The position numbers were made by a program, and so were the translations under genes. The notes below the pieces were generated by a model. It did not search any database, had not been told where the DNA came from, and saw only the letters and a program-made list of their open reading frames with translations. DNA of 36,219 nt from a bacterium (GTDB lineage: Bacteria; Verrucomicrobiota; Verrucomicrobiia; Limisphaerales; UBA8199), in contig JAJYHY010000042.1 in assembly GCA_021784555.1 (NCBI GenBank), positions 1 to 36,219 of the forward strand. The letters are read 5' to 3'. This document shows, one piece after another, positions 15,043-23,427 of this stretch. The first letter of the stretch is position 1. Each line of letters starts with the position of its first letter.

Positions 15043-17541
15043 ATGAATACACACGCAAATTACGTCGCGGACCGTCTGAGGAATTTGATTCGCCAGCGCG
15101 TGGCGCTCTTCCGTGCCAGGCAGGCCTTGGCGGGGATTATTGGCCTCGCCGCCATCCTGGCTCTTCTGGCAACCCTCGACTTTGTGTGGGTCTTGCCGCG
15201 GGCCACGCGCTGGGGCGGTCTCGCCCTCGCAGTGGTTTTGGTGACGGTGCTCGGCCTCTGGGCGCGTCGAAAGTGGCCGGCGAGTTGCTCGCAAAAGCAA
15301 GCGGCCCTGGAACTCGAATCGCGACGAGATGAGCTGGGGGTTCTCGTCTCAACCTCGACCGATTATTCCGAGGCGATAGTGAAAGCCGAGGCGGTCGGAA
15401 CTCTAGAGAGCGTTCGGCGTCTTCACCGCGAGGCGGCCAAACGACTGCTCCAGGTCGAGGGCGGATTCTATCGGCGCGTCTTTCGGCTTACCCTTGCCGT
15501 GGGCCTCTTCGTGGTGACTCTGGCGGCAATACTCCTCAAAACCGTCCCGAATTTCCGGCTCGCTCTGGAGCGGGTGCTCCTTCCCGGAGCGTCTCTCGCC
15601 TACACGCGGTTCCACGTCGTCCCCGGCAATATCACCGCGGCGGAAGGTTCTTCCGTGAAGGTAAGCGGCGTTATTCGGGGCCGATTCCTGGATCAAGCCC
15701 GAATCGAATGGCGCAAGCCCACTCAGGAATGGAACGTGGCGGCGGTGACACCCGACTCTCGGGGACGCTTCGCCTTTGCTCTTCTGGCCGAAACGCCGCG
15801 GATTTTATATCGGCTCAGCGCCGGCCCAAGTCATTCAGCTACTTATCGCATCGGGGTGTTTTCGCCGGCAAAGCTCGAAGACCGCGAATGGAGCGTGCGT
15901 CTTCCCAAATATACGGCCCGGCCGCCGTTCCAGGCCTCCGGAGAAGACCTCGAGGTGTTGCGCGGCAGCGATGTTACCCTGACGGCGCGCTTCTCCAAAC
16001 CCATTCGCAACGCCAGGATTCGCTTTGAGGATCAAGCTACCATCCCCTTTGCCCAGGGCCCGGTGCCTACTCAATGGTTGCTGCACTTCACCGCCAAGAA
16101 ACGGCACCAGTACTGGATCGATTTCGTGGACATGCAAGGACGTTCCCAGTCCACCGATGAACCCGGCGAGCTGGACGTGATGCGGGATGAGGCGCCCACA
16201 GTGGCGATTATCACGCCGGGCATGGACATCCGGGCCAAGCCGGAGCAAAAGCCCAAGATCGAGGTCGCCGCGGAGGACGATTATGGGGTGCGCGAGGTGA
16301 AGTTGGTGTTCCAAAAACTCACCGACCCTGAGCAGGAACGCGTCATCAAGCTTGGCAAGCCCAGTGAGCAGGACCAAACGGCGGTCACTCGCCTCGATTT
16401 GGCTCCGCTCAAGCTCAAACCTTATGAATTGGTGGCTTACCACGCCGAGGCAAGCGATTTCAACGACCTGGACGGTCCGGGGATCGGAAAATCGCCGGTC
16501 TATTTCATGGAGTACACCACCAACGAAATGATCCTGAGCCGGAAAAACGGGTCGTGCAACAAACTCAACCTCCTTGATCTGGAAAAGGATGTCATCGCCG
16601 CGACCACCGCCGCGGGCCAGGCTGAGAAAGGCAAATTGGCGGAGATCGGCAGTGCTCAGCAGCGGGTGATAGAACTGGCAAACATCTACGAAAAGGGTTA
16701 TCGCCTGGCCGCTGCCCCGGAAGCCGCCCGCCGGGAATTCGCGACGGCCAAGGACAACATGCGGCAAGTGGTTTCCATCCTGAACGAAGGGAAACGAAAA
16801 CCGGCAATCGGCAAGGAGGAGGAAGTGCTGGCCGGGCTTTATCGCGTGGTAGAGTTGTTGCCGCCGCTGCAAGAGGGGATGTGCAATGGTCATTGTCAGG
16901 GCCAAAAGATTGTCCTTGAAGCCATCGAGAAACTGAAAGAGCGCCAGCAGCTTCAGCGGAATCAAACCCTCAAAACGCTCCTTCACCTCGCCGAACGGAT
17001 GAAGCAGATACAGAAGCTGCTCAATGCCCAGTATGCGCGCACTAACCAGGCCAGCCAGCAGGCAGAAGGAGACGTGGAAGCCAAAACCCAAGCGCGCCGC
17101 GCAACGCCCAAAGCCAATTCGCTTAGCCGGCCGCCGGCAGCGGAGCTCCGGCGCCTGGCGGGTGAGCAGCAACAAGTGGCTGACACCCTGGGCGATATGC
17201 TCAAGCGCCTGCAAGAACTCGCCGGCCGCGGCGCGAAACAGGCCCTTAAAGTCGGGGAGCCACTGAAGAAGGCAAGAGATGCCCTCTCCCAGGCGGCCAA
17301 AGCGCTCAATGAATTGGTTTCCCGGTTCGATCACCACAGTTACCGGAGCGTTGGGGTTTATGGATTCTCCGGTTACAGCTTTCTAGGCGATTTCTCCAAG
17401 CAACTCGCGGCACTCATGTTGAAACAGGATGCTTCAACGGAAACGGCCGTCGAAACGGTTCCGCCGGTTTACCAAGCCGCCGTGTCCGAATACCTCCGCC
17501 GCCTTTCATTTGAGCCAAAAGCCTATGAGTCCTCCAACTGA
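15043..17541 (+). CDS. DUF4175-like membrane protein with long coiled coil
   Basis: The product has 832 residues, with a good SD (aagg, 8 bases before the ATG). Membrane segments lie at about residues 26-50, 56-75 and 145-168. Ig-like extracytoplasmic domains (about 180-490) with phrases such as VVPGNITAAEGSSVKVSGVI and KIEVAAEDDYGVREVKLVF follow, and then a glutamine-, lysine- and alanine-rich coiled coil (about 500-770). Proteins of this architecture are found next to MoxR/DUF58/vWA genes across the PVC group and are often annotated DUF4175. It may form the envelope-spanning body of the complex. It overlaps the next gene by 17 bases. Its function is unproven. Confidence 0.8.
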   Translation: MNTHANYVADRLRNLIRQRVALFRARQALAGIIGLAAILALLATLDFVWVLPRATRWGGLALAVVLVTVLGLWARRKWPASCSQKQAALELESRRDELGVLVSTSTDYSEAIVKAEAVGTLESVRRLHREAAKRLLQVEGGFYRRVFRLTLAVGLFVVTLAAILLKTVPNFRLALERVLLPGASLAYTRFHVVPGNITAAEGSSVKVSGVIRGRFLDQARIEWRKPTQEWNVAAVTPDSRGRFAFALLAETPRILYRLSAGPSHSATYRIGVFSPAKLEDREWSVRLPKYTARPPFQASGEDLEVLRGSDVTLTARFSKPIRNARIRFEDQATIPFAQGPVPTQWLLHFTAKKRHQYWIDFVDMQGRSQSTDEPGELDVMRDEAPTVAIITPGMDIRAKPEQKPKIEVAAEDDYGVREVKLVFQKLTDPEQERVIKLGKPSEQDQTAVTRLDLAPLKLKPYELVAYHAEASDFNDLDGPGIGKSPVYFMEYTTNEMILSRKNGSCNKLNLLDLEKDVIAATTAAGQAEKGKLAEIGSAQQRVIELANIYEKGYRLAAAPEAARREFATAKDNMRQVVSILNEGKRKPAIGKEEEVLAGLYRVVELLPPLQEGMCNGHCQGQKIVLEAIEKLKERQQLQRNQTLKTLLHLAERMKQIQKLLNAQYARTNQASQQAEGDVEAKTQARRATPKANSLSRPPAAELRRLAGEQQQVADTLGDMLKRLQELAGRGAKQALKVGEPLKKARDALSQAAKALNELVSRFDHHSYRSVGVYGFSGYSFLGDFSKQLAALMLKQDASTETAVETVPPVYQAAVSEYLRRLSFEPKAYESSN

Positions 17542-19840
17542 GTCCTATCTCGATTTTGCCTTGCCCATCTCCTGGCCCGTGGTGGCCGTTATATGTCTGG
17601 CGCTCGCCATTGGGGTTGCGCTGAGCTATCGCTTTGCCCGTGTGCAGACTCCCCGCGCCATCCGGCTTGGGGCCGGAGTGTTGCGGTGGCTCGCCTGCTG
17701 CGCGGTTCTGTTCATGATCCTCCGGCCTCAGCACGTTCACCGCCAAAAGGCTTATCCCCCCGGCCAGGTAGCGGTGCTTCTGGACGACTCCGCCAGCATG
17801 CAGACCCGGGATGCGCATGGGACGCGAATTCAGGCTGCCAAGAGCTGGATCGAGAGTAACCTGGCCAAATTGCCTAAGCGTTGCCAGCCCTCGTGGTTCG
17901 GCTTTTCCACCGAGCTTGCCGCGGTGCAAGACGTGACTTCGCTTGCCGCCAAGGGGAAGCAGTCCCGGCTCTCGCGGGCGCTCGGGGAGGTGCTGGATTA
18001 CAAGTTTCCGGGGACGTTACGTTCCGTCATCGTTCTCTCAGACGGCGAGGCAACGCCGCCCAACAACTTCGACCGGTTGGAGGCCCGGTTTCATCAACGG
18101 CGGATTCCGGTGTATGCCGTTGCCGTCGGAGACGTCAGCCCCAAGGGCGATGTCGCTATCGAAGAGGCACGGCCCTTGGCACCCGCCGTCGCCCATCTGC
18201 GCTCATCCTTGGCCGTGAAGCTCTGGAGCGGCGGATTCAGAGGCGCCAAGACGGAGTTGGTGGTGTCCGAGGCGGGCAAGGAAATCAAGCGGGTGCCGTT
18301 GACTTTGGAGGACGGCAGCCAGGAGGTGCGAGTTAAACTCAATCCTCTAAAAGCCGGATTCCACGTCCTGAGTCTGGCCATTCCTCCGCAACCGGGGGAG
18401 CAGGTAACTTCCAATAATACATACGAGATGGGATTGGACGTGGCGGATGAAACCGTCCGTGTCCTCTACATGGAGGGCACCGGAACCCAACAGGGTGTGT
18501 TTCAGCCGCTCATCCTCAAGCAGGCGCTGGACGCCATGCCCGGAATCGAGGCCAAAACCCTCTATGCCGACCAATACGGCGGTTCACCCCTCATGCGAAA
18601 CAAAGTCGCCTATATCGACCCCAAAACCGGCGACCGCATTTATCGCGTTCAGCACGACACCAAGGGATACCCCAAGACCATGAAGGACCTGTTGCACTGG
18701 GACGTCATCATCAATAGCGACATTCCCGTCTCCGCGTTTTCCAATGACCAACTGGAAATGACCGCCAAATTCGTAACGCAGTACGGCGGCGGATTCATTA
18801 TGGTCGGCGGCCACACCGCCTTTGGCGCCGGTGGCTACCACCGGACCGTCATCAACAAACTGATTCCCGTTGAAATGCAGGACTTTGATGCCGCTTTGCA
18901 AGATACCTTTAAGCCGGTGGTGGCTCCTGGAGCGTGGGACCACCCCTTGCTCCAGGTAGCGGACACGAAGGCGGAAATCCGGCACGCCTGGACAGAGGCG
19001 TTCCCGCCCCTCTTCGGTTACAACGTCGTGATTCGCGAAAAGCCGGGGGCGGTGCGCCTCCTCGAACATCCGACCCGGCGCAACCAATACGGTCCCCTGA
19101 TCATCCTGGCCTGTCAGGAAGTCGGCGCCGGGCGCAGCATGGCCTTTACCTCCGACACCACCTTTTACTGGGGAATGGAGTTTGAGGACATCTGGGGTGA
19201 GCCCACCTCCGATGGCGGCAATGATAGGCGGTATTACCGAAACTTTTGGGCCAATGCGGTGCGGTGGCTCTCCGCGAATAAGAAGCGGATGGAACGTTCA
19301 GGGTTAACCATCGACCCCCTGCCAGGCGCCGTCCCGCCCAACTCCACCGTGACTGTCTCCGTCAAAGCCGCCCTCGCTTCGCCCACCAATCAGAATGAAC
19401 CGGTCATCGTCGAGTTGCTGCGAAACGAGAATGACGTGGTCGTTTCCAAAGCGGCCTCCTGGAACGCTAATGCCAAGCGTTTCCAAGCCGATCTCACCAT
19501 CCCCAGCCAGGGCAGCTACCGCGTCCGGGCGCGCCGGGGCGAGGCGGCCCAAGCCAAGGCGGCGGAGGCCTTGTTGATTTGTAGAAATCAGGATTGGGAG
19601 CACCAGGAGCTTCGCGCCCGTCCGGACTTATTGAAGAGCCTTGCCGAGGGCACCGGAGGGCGTTTGCTGCCGGATAGCGCGTTGCCCCGTGGCGAACTGC
19701 TGTCGCTGTTGGCCGGCAAATCAGCGCCGGTAGTCCATGAGAGCAGGTTTCCCATCGGCAAACCGGTTTATTGGCTGCTCCTGATTATCGCCCTACTGGG
19801 TGGGGAATGGCTGCTGCGGCGCTTGAACCGAATGGCCTGA
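17525..19840 (+). CDS. vWA and glutamine-amidotransferase-like membrane protein
   Basis: The ATG at 17525 (MSPPTESYLDFALPIS) gives 771 residues and overlaps the previous gene; an earlier in-frame start at 17429 would lie deep in that gene. Two membrane segments (about 10-33 and 52-67) lead to a vWA domain with the metal-site motif VLLDDSASMQTRD near residue 86. A GATase1-like region around 330-500 includes FIMVGGHTAFGAGGYH and FTSDTTFYWGMEF, the pattern of YegM/'DUF1355-like' vWA proteins. The C-terminal membrane segment is PVYWLLLIIALLGGEWLL. Together with the BatA-like protein it makes two vWA membrane partners for one MoxR ATPase. Confidence 0.88.
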   Translation: MSPPTESYLDFALPISWPVVAVICLALAIGVALSYRFARVQTPRAIRLGAGVLRWLACCAVLFMILRPQHVHRQKAYPPGQVAVLLDDSASMQTRDAHGTRIQAAKSWIESNLAKLPKRCQPSWFGFSTELAAVQDVTSLAAKGKQSRLSRALGEVLDYKFPGTLRSVIVLSDGEATPPNNFDRLEARFHQRRIPVYAVAVGDVSPKGDVAIEEARPLAPAVAHLRSSLAVKLWSGGFRGAKTELVVSEAGKEIKRVPLTLEDGSQEVRVKLNPLKAGFHVLSLAIPPQPGEQVTSNNTYEMGLDVADETVRVLYMEGTGTQQGVFQPLILKQALDAMPGIEAKTLYADQYGGSPLMRNKVAYIDPKTGDRIYRVQHDTKGYPKTMKDLLHWDVIINSDIPVSAFSNDQLEMTAKFVTQYGGGFIMVGGHTAFGAGGYHRTVINKLIPVEMQDFDAALQDTFKPVVAPGAWDHPLLQVADTKAEIRHAWTEAFPPLFGYNVVIREKPGAVRLLEHPTRRNQYGPLIILACQEVGAGRSMAFTSDTTFYWGMEFEDIWGEPTSDGGNDRRYYRNFWANAVRWLSANKKRMERSGLTIDPLPGAVPPNSTVTVSVKAALASPTNQNEPVIVELLRNENDVVVSKAASWNANAKRFQADLTIPSQGSYRVRARRGEAAQAKAAEALLICRNQDWEHQELRARPDLLKSLAEGTGGRLLPDSALPRGELLSLLAGKSAPVVHESRFPIGKPVYWLLLIIALLGGEWLLRRLNRMA

Positions 19841-19853
19841 CTTCCTTCTTCAC

Positions 19854-22800
19854 ATGAGACCTTATACTCGACTCCAATGGTGTTTGTTCTCGGTCCTGGT
19901 GTTGTCGTTCTTTCAGGGGCGCTGGCTCCTTCGGGGCGCGGACACTATCCAAAGACAGATCGATCTTGTGGCCTACGAGCCGAATCCCTTTTTCAACTAC
20001 GAACCGCCGACGACCGGACTGATGGCCCTGCCGCGGGGAAGCCTCGAATCGGCCGGCACCGTATTCTCCATCTCGCGTTATTGCGGGCTCATCGGCTACC
20101 CCCGAGACCCGGATCGACCGGCCTATGTCGGCGGAATCCTCGTTGATGCCTTTGTCAAGCACGTCCATCTCCTCCAGTGCTGCGATGGCTCCGTGCCCGA
20201 TGGCCAGCCGGTCTATGGTGTCCGGTTCCATTACAGCGACGGCTCGAGGGCCATCCAATGGCTTGAGTACGGCAGCGATCTGGATGAATGGTGGGGAAGA
20301 CGGGTCGCTCCGCTGGCCACCCATGCTTGCCGGGCGTGGGTCGGCACCTGCCGGGAAACCGCCTCGTTCCGTGTCTTTCTGCAGATGTTTCACACTCGCA
20401 TCGACAATCCTTACCCGGGCAAGAAAGTGGAATCGCTCGACCTGGTATCCGCGGTGCAGAGCTGCTCACCTTTGGTCGGCGCCATCACGCTCGATGTTCT
20501 TGAACAGCCACCCAAAGCTCCTCTCGAACACCCCCTGCCCAGCCCTGATTTTGGGGTGGTAAGAGAGCTCCGCATTCGCTTGCTCGATTCGGAATCCAAA
20601 GGGCCTGTAACCAATGCCGATGTCCAGGTCTTGGTGAATATAGCCGGTCACGATGTGTGGTTGAAGGGATTCCGGACCGGCCCTGACGGTGTAGCTTGGT
20701 GTTTTGTGCCGCAGACAGCCTTGCGACCCGAGGCCCTGGAATTCTTCAGCGGAACACACTTGCCCAAGCGGGTCGCTCTTTCGATGGAGGACCTGGTTCG
20801 TTACCGCAGTTCCAAGACCCCCATTGATTTTCAACTGGACAAGGGTGTTTCTATCGGCGGCACGGTGACCGACTCGCTCGGAACGCCGGTTCCCGGCGCC
20901 AGCATCGAGGTTTCGCAGATCCAGCGCGCGCCGGGCGGCGAATACGCGGAGCAGCAACTCGGCCTGGCCACCGCCGATTCCCAAGGACGATGGCAGGCCG
21001 CCTGCCTCCGGAAGGGCTTTGAGCAGGTGTTCCTCAGTGTCGTGGCGCACGGTTTTGTCCCCGCGCTCTACGAGGAGGAGAGTCCGCAGGCTGGCAGCCC
21101 TTTGCAGGTAAGTGCCAAAGACCTCCTCGCTCAGAAGGCGGCGCTGAAACTGGAAAACTCGATGGACCTTTACGGTCGCGTGACTGCCGAAGGCAAACCC
21201 GTCCCCAATGCCCAGGTCAGCCTCATTTATGGTGTCCCGACCGATATCGCCAGCCGCAAGACCGCGACCGATTCCAATGGCCAGTTCCGCATCACCGGTC
21301 TCGAATCCGGACAGGGATACGTCTTCGTCGATTCGGACCGAGCGGCGCCTGCGGTGCGTCCGGTGCAGTGGTATCTCAAGAATGCGGACATCAACTTCGA
21401 CTTGGTGGATGGCAAGGCTCGCACGGGAACGGTGAGAGACCAGTCCGGCTCACCGGTTCCCGATGCCATGGTGCTGCCCAACCAATGGAGTGAAGGCCCC
21501 GCTCTGGGCGAGGTCATCCATACGGATGAAAACGGCAACTTCACCTGGCCCCACAGCCCCGACGGCGACGTGTGGGCACAAGTCGCCTTGCTCGGCGCAA
21601 TGAGCACCACCCCTCCCCTTCCTTTGAAGCCGCCGGGAACGCCTTCGTCCCTCTCCATCGATCTTCCTCAACGTCCTGCCATTCGGCTAATCAGGATTGT
21701 CGATGCTCGCGATGGCAAACCCGTATCCCGGTTCTTCTGGCTTGAGGGCCGCTCTTATGGAGGCAGCACCGTGTTCTGGCAGGGCGCCAGACGGCAGACC
21801 GGACGCGATGGCAACCTCATCTTCCCAGCCCAGAATCTTCAGGGCGCCCAAGCGTTGCTCGGGATCGAGGCGCCCGGCTATGCCCCCCTCACCATCGACG
21901 GAACCGCTCTCGCCCGCCAGTCCGTCTTCAAGCTCCAACCTGACCCTGGCCTCTTTATCTCTCTGAAGCTCCCCTCGGGAGCCGCCGCGGCCCAAAGCAC
22001 CGTCGTGATGCTCCGAGAAGGGGACTACGCCTTGCTGGAACCTGATGGCCGGATTCGAAGCGCGCAAGGAGGTCCACCCGTTATGACCGGCGACGATGGG
22101 AATCTTCAGACCTTCCGGATAACCGACCTTCAATGGATTGTGGCCGGTGCGCCGGGAGGGATAGCCGCCTGCCGTTGGGTCGAAGGACAGACCAATTATG
22201 AGATCACCTTGCAAGCCCCGGGTACTATCGCAGGCCACGTGCGAATCGGTCCCTCAACCAAGCCCTCAGACCAGGTTCGACTCCAGACCTTTTATTCGCT
22301 CGACAGTTCCGTGGGGCGCCTCCCGTTCATGATGGCCCAGGCCCCCACCGTTGGTACTACCGGAGCCTTCACGTTTTCGAACGTGCCGCCCTCACGAACC
22401 CAGGTTGCTTTGGTCTTTACGGGTTTCCGCAGTCCGACTCAAGGGTATATCATGACCTGGAGTTCGCACGCCCGGCCGGTCCTCGTCCGTCCCGGACAAA
22501 CGGCCAAGGTCATCCTGGGCGGTTCTGGGCGAAGCCTGGTTGGCAAACTCGTGTATCGCTCCAACGCCTCAGAGACAACATGGGTGGCGAACATCCAACG
22601 CGCCTCACTCGTCCAAAATCGCGAAATGCCCAAAGCCCTCCGGATGCCGGTTCTCCGCCCAGGCGGATCTCCGGAGCGGGCCAGGGAGATGATTCAGGCC
22701 TACGTCAGACGCCGCCAAACCTGGCTCGATTCGCCCGACGGGGTTCAGTGGGTCCTCGACCGGACAGAATACGCCCTGCGAATTGCTCCCGGCGGTGCCT

Positions 22801-22946
22801 TTCGCGTCGATTCGGTCCCTCCTGGCCAATACACCCTGCAGATTAACTCGGGCACTTCCGGCGCCCCAGTCTCGCTTCCTATCACCGTTCCCCCGGGAGC
22901 AGACTCAGTTCCTGTGGACCTGGGCGAAATCTCCATCGGCGACTGA
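19854..22946 (+). CDS. Large secreted protein: beta-sandwich sensor-like domain plus carboxypeptidase-regulatory-like repeats
   Basis: The 1030-residue product begins 13 bases after the previous gene. A signal peptide (WCLFSVLVLSFFQGRWLLRGA) is followed by a domain at about residues 35-205 with LPRGSLESAGTVFSIS, VHLLQCCDGSV, VRFHYSDGSRAIQWLEYGSD and NPYPGKKVESLDLVSAV. The order and spacing of these motifs parallel the extra C-terminal domain of the M56 sensor. The rest is a string of carboxypeptidase-regulatory-like modules (IGGTVTDSLGTPVPGASIEV, LYGRVTAEGKPVPNAQVSLI, RTGTVRDQSGSPVPDAMVLP, RVDSVPPGQYTLQI). No enzyme motif is visible. It is the last gene of the operon and probably a structural or ligand-binding envelope protein that the system acts on or with. 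Confidence 0.82.
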   Translation: MRPYTRLQWCLFSVLVLSFFQGRWLLRGADTIQRQIDLVAYEPNPFFNYEPPTTGLMALPRGSLESAGTVFSISRYCGLIGYPRDPDRPAYVGGILVDAFVKHVHLLQCCDGSVPDGQPVYGVRFHYSDGSRAIQWLEYGSDLDEWWGRRVAPLATHACRAWVGTCRETASFRVFLQMFHTRIDNPYPGKKVESLDLVSAVQSCSPLVGAITLDVLEQPPKAPLEHPLPSPDFGVVRELRIRLLDSESKGPVTNADVQVLVNIAGHDVWLKGFRTGPDGVAWCFVPQTALRPEALEFFSGTHLPKRVALSMEDLVRYRSSKTPIDFQLDKGVSIGGTVTDSLGTPVPGASIEVSQIQRAPGGEYAEQQLGLATADSQGRWQAACLRKGFEQVFLSVVAHGFVPALYEEESPQAGSPLQVSAKDLLAQKAALKLENSMDLYGRVTAEGKPVPNAQVSLIYGVPTDIASRKTATDSNGQFRITGLESGQGYVFVDSDRAAPAVRPVQWYLKNADINFDLVDGKARTGTVRDQSGSPVPDAMVLPNQWSEGPALGEVIHTDENGNFTWPHSPDGDVWAQVALLGAMSTTPPLPLKPPGTPSSLSIDLPQRPAIRLIRIVDARDGKPVSRFFWLEGRSYGGSTVFWQGARRQTGRDGNLIFPAQNLQGAQALLGIEAPGYAPLTIDGTALARQSVFKLQPDPGLFISLKLPSGAAAAQSTVVMLREGDYALLEPDGRIRSAQGGPPVMTGDDGNLQTFRITDLQWIVAGAPGGIAACRWVEGQTNYEITLQAPGTIAGHVRIGPSTKPSDQVRLQTFYSLDSSVGRLPFMMAQAPTVGTTGAFTFSNVPPSRTQVALVFTGFRSPTQGYIMTWSSHARPVLVRPGQTAKVILGGSGRSLVGKLVYRSNASETTWVANIQRASLVQNREMPKALRMPVLRPGGSPERAREMIQAYVRRRQTWLDSPDGVQWVLDRTEYALRIAPGGAFRVDSVPPGQYTLQINSGTSGAPVSLPITVPPGADSVPVDLGEISIGD

Positions 22947-23427
22947 GTTTCACAAGATCTGATTTCGGCCGGCCCGACGCCGGAACGCCGGCTTGAGGGA
23001 CAGATCCAGCTTTGCCAGCAGATGCTCGGGTTGCCCGCGATCTCGAGACAGAAGCTAAGGAGCAGGCCCCGGAGTTGGAGGCGTTGGTGAGCCAGCTTGA
23101 GACCAGGCTCCGCCAGCGCATGAAGCGAGCGCCAAGGGAATGGCGGGTTGCGTTGGAGGGATTGCCCAGAAGGCACCCTCGCCATAGACTGAAGTTTAGG
23201 AGAGACGTCGCGGGCGAACATCACGTAGGCCGGCATGTAGTTGGCCGAAACATAGGTATCGGGCGAGGCGATAACGCCATTGATAAGATCGCCCCCGTCA
23301 TCGGGATTGCGCGCGTCCTGCGGGCCCGCCAGCGTGCAGGGTTTGCCACGCGCCAGCTTCGCGCCCCGCTACCCACTGCTCGGAGGGCTCGATTGAATCC
23401 CGTTCTGGCGAGGTGCGCGGGCACACG
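22947..23427. other. Convergent intergenic region with remnant of a C-terminal domain (minus strand)
   Basis: The stretch lies between the operon end and the GH20-like gene, which point at each other. Apart from the remnant listed at 23188-23368, no gene is seen. A GC-rich inverted sequence around 22970-23000 (ggccggcc, gccgg repeats) lacks a T-run, so a terminator cannot be claimed. Confidence 0.35.
23188..23368 (-). pseudogene. Detached remnant of a C-terminal carbohydrate-binding-like domain
   Basis: On the minus strand, in a frame with an upstream stop at 23369-23371, the reading is AKLARGKPCTLAGPQDARNP followed by DDGGDLINGVIASPDTYVSA and NYMPAYVMFARDVS. The phrases 'LA.GKP.T', 'DDG..LINGVI' and 'YV' look like the first strands of discoidin/NPCBM-like domains that often follow glycosidases. 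It begins about 60 bases after the stop of the GH20-like gene but in another frame, and loses coding character near 23190. Thus the enzyme seems to have once been longer, or an adjacent gene has been lost. Confidence 0.45.

Noticed and set aside
15835..17337. 500-codon open frame on the minus strand
   Set aside because: It lies wholly inside the DUF4175-like gene and has no family motif; GC-rich codon bias keeps the opposite strand open.
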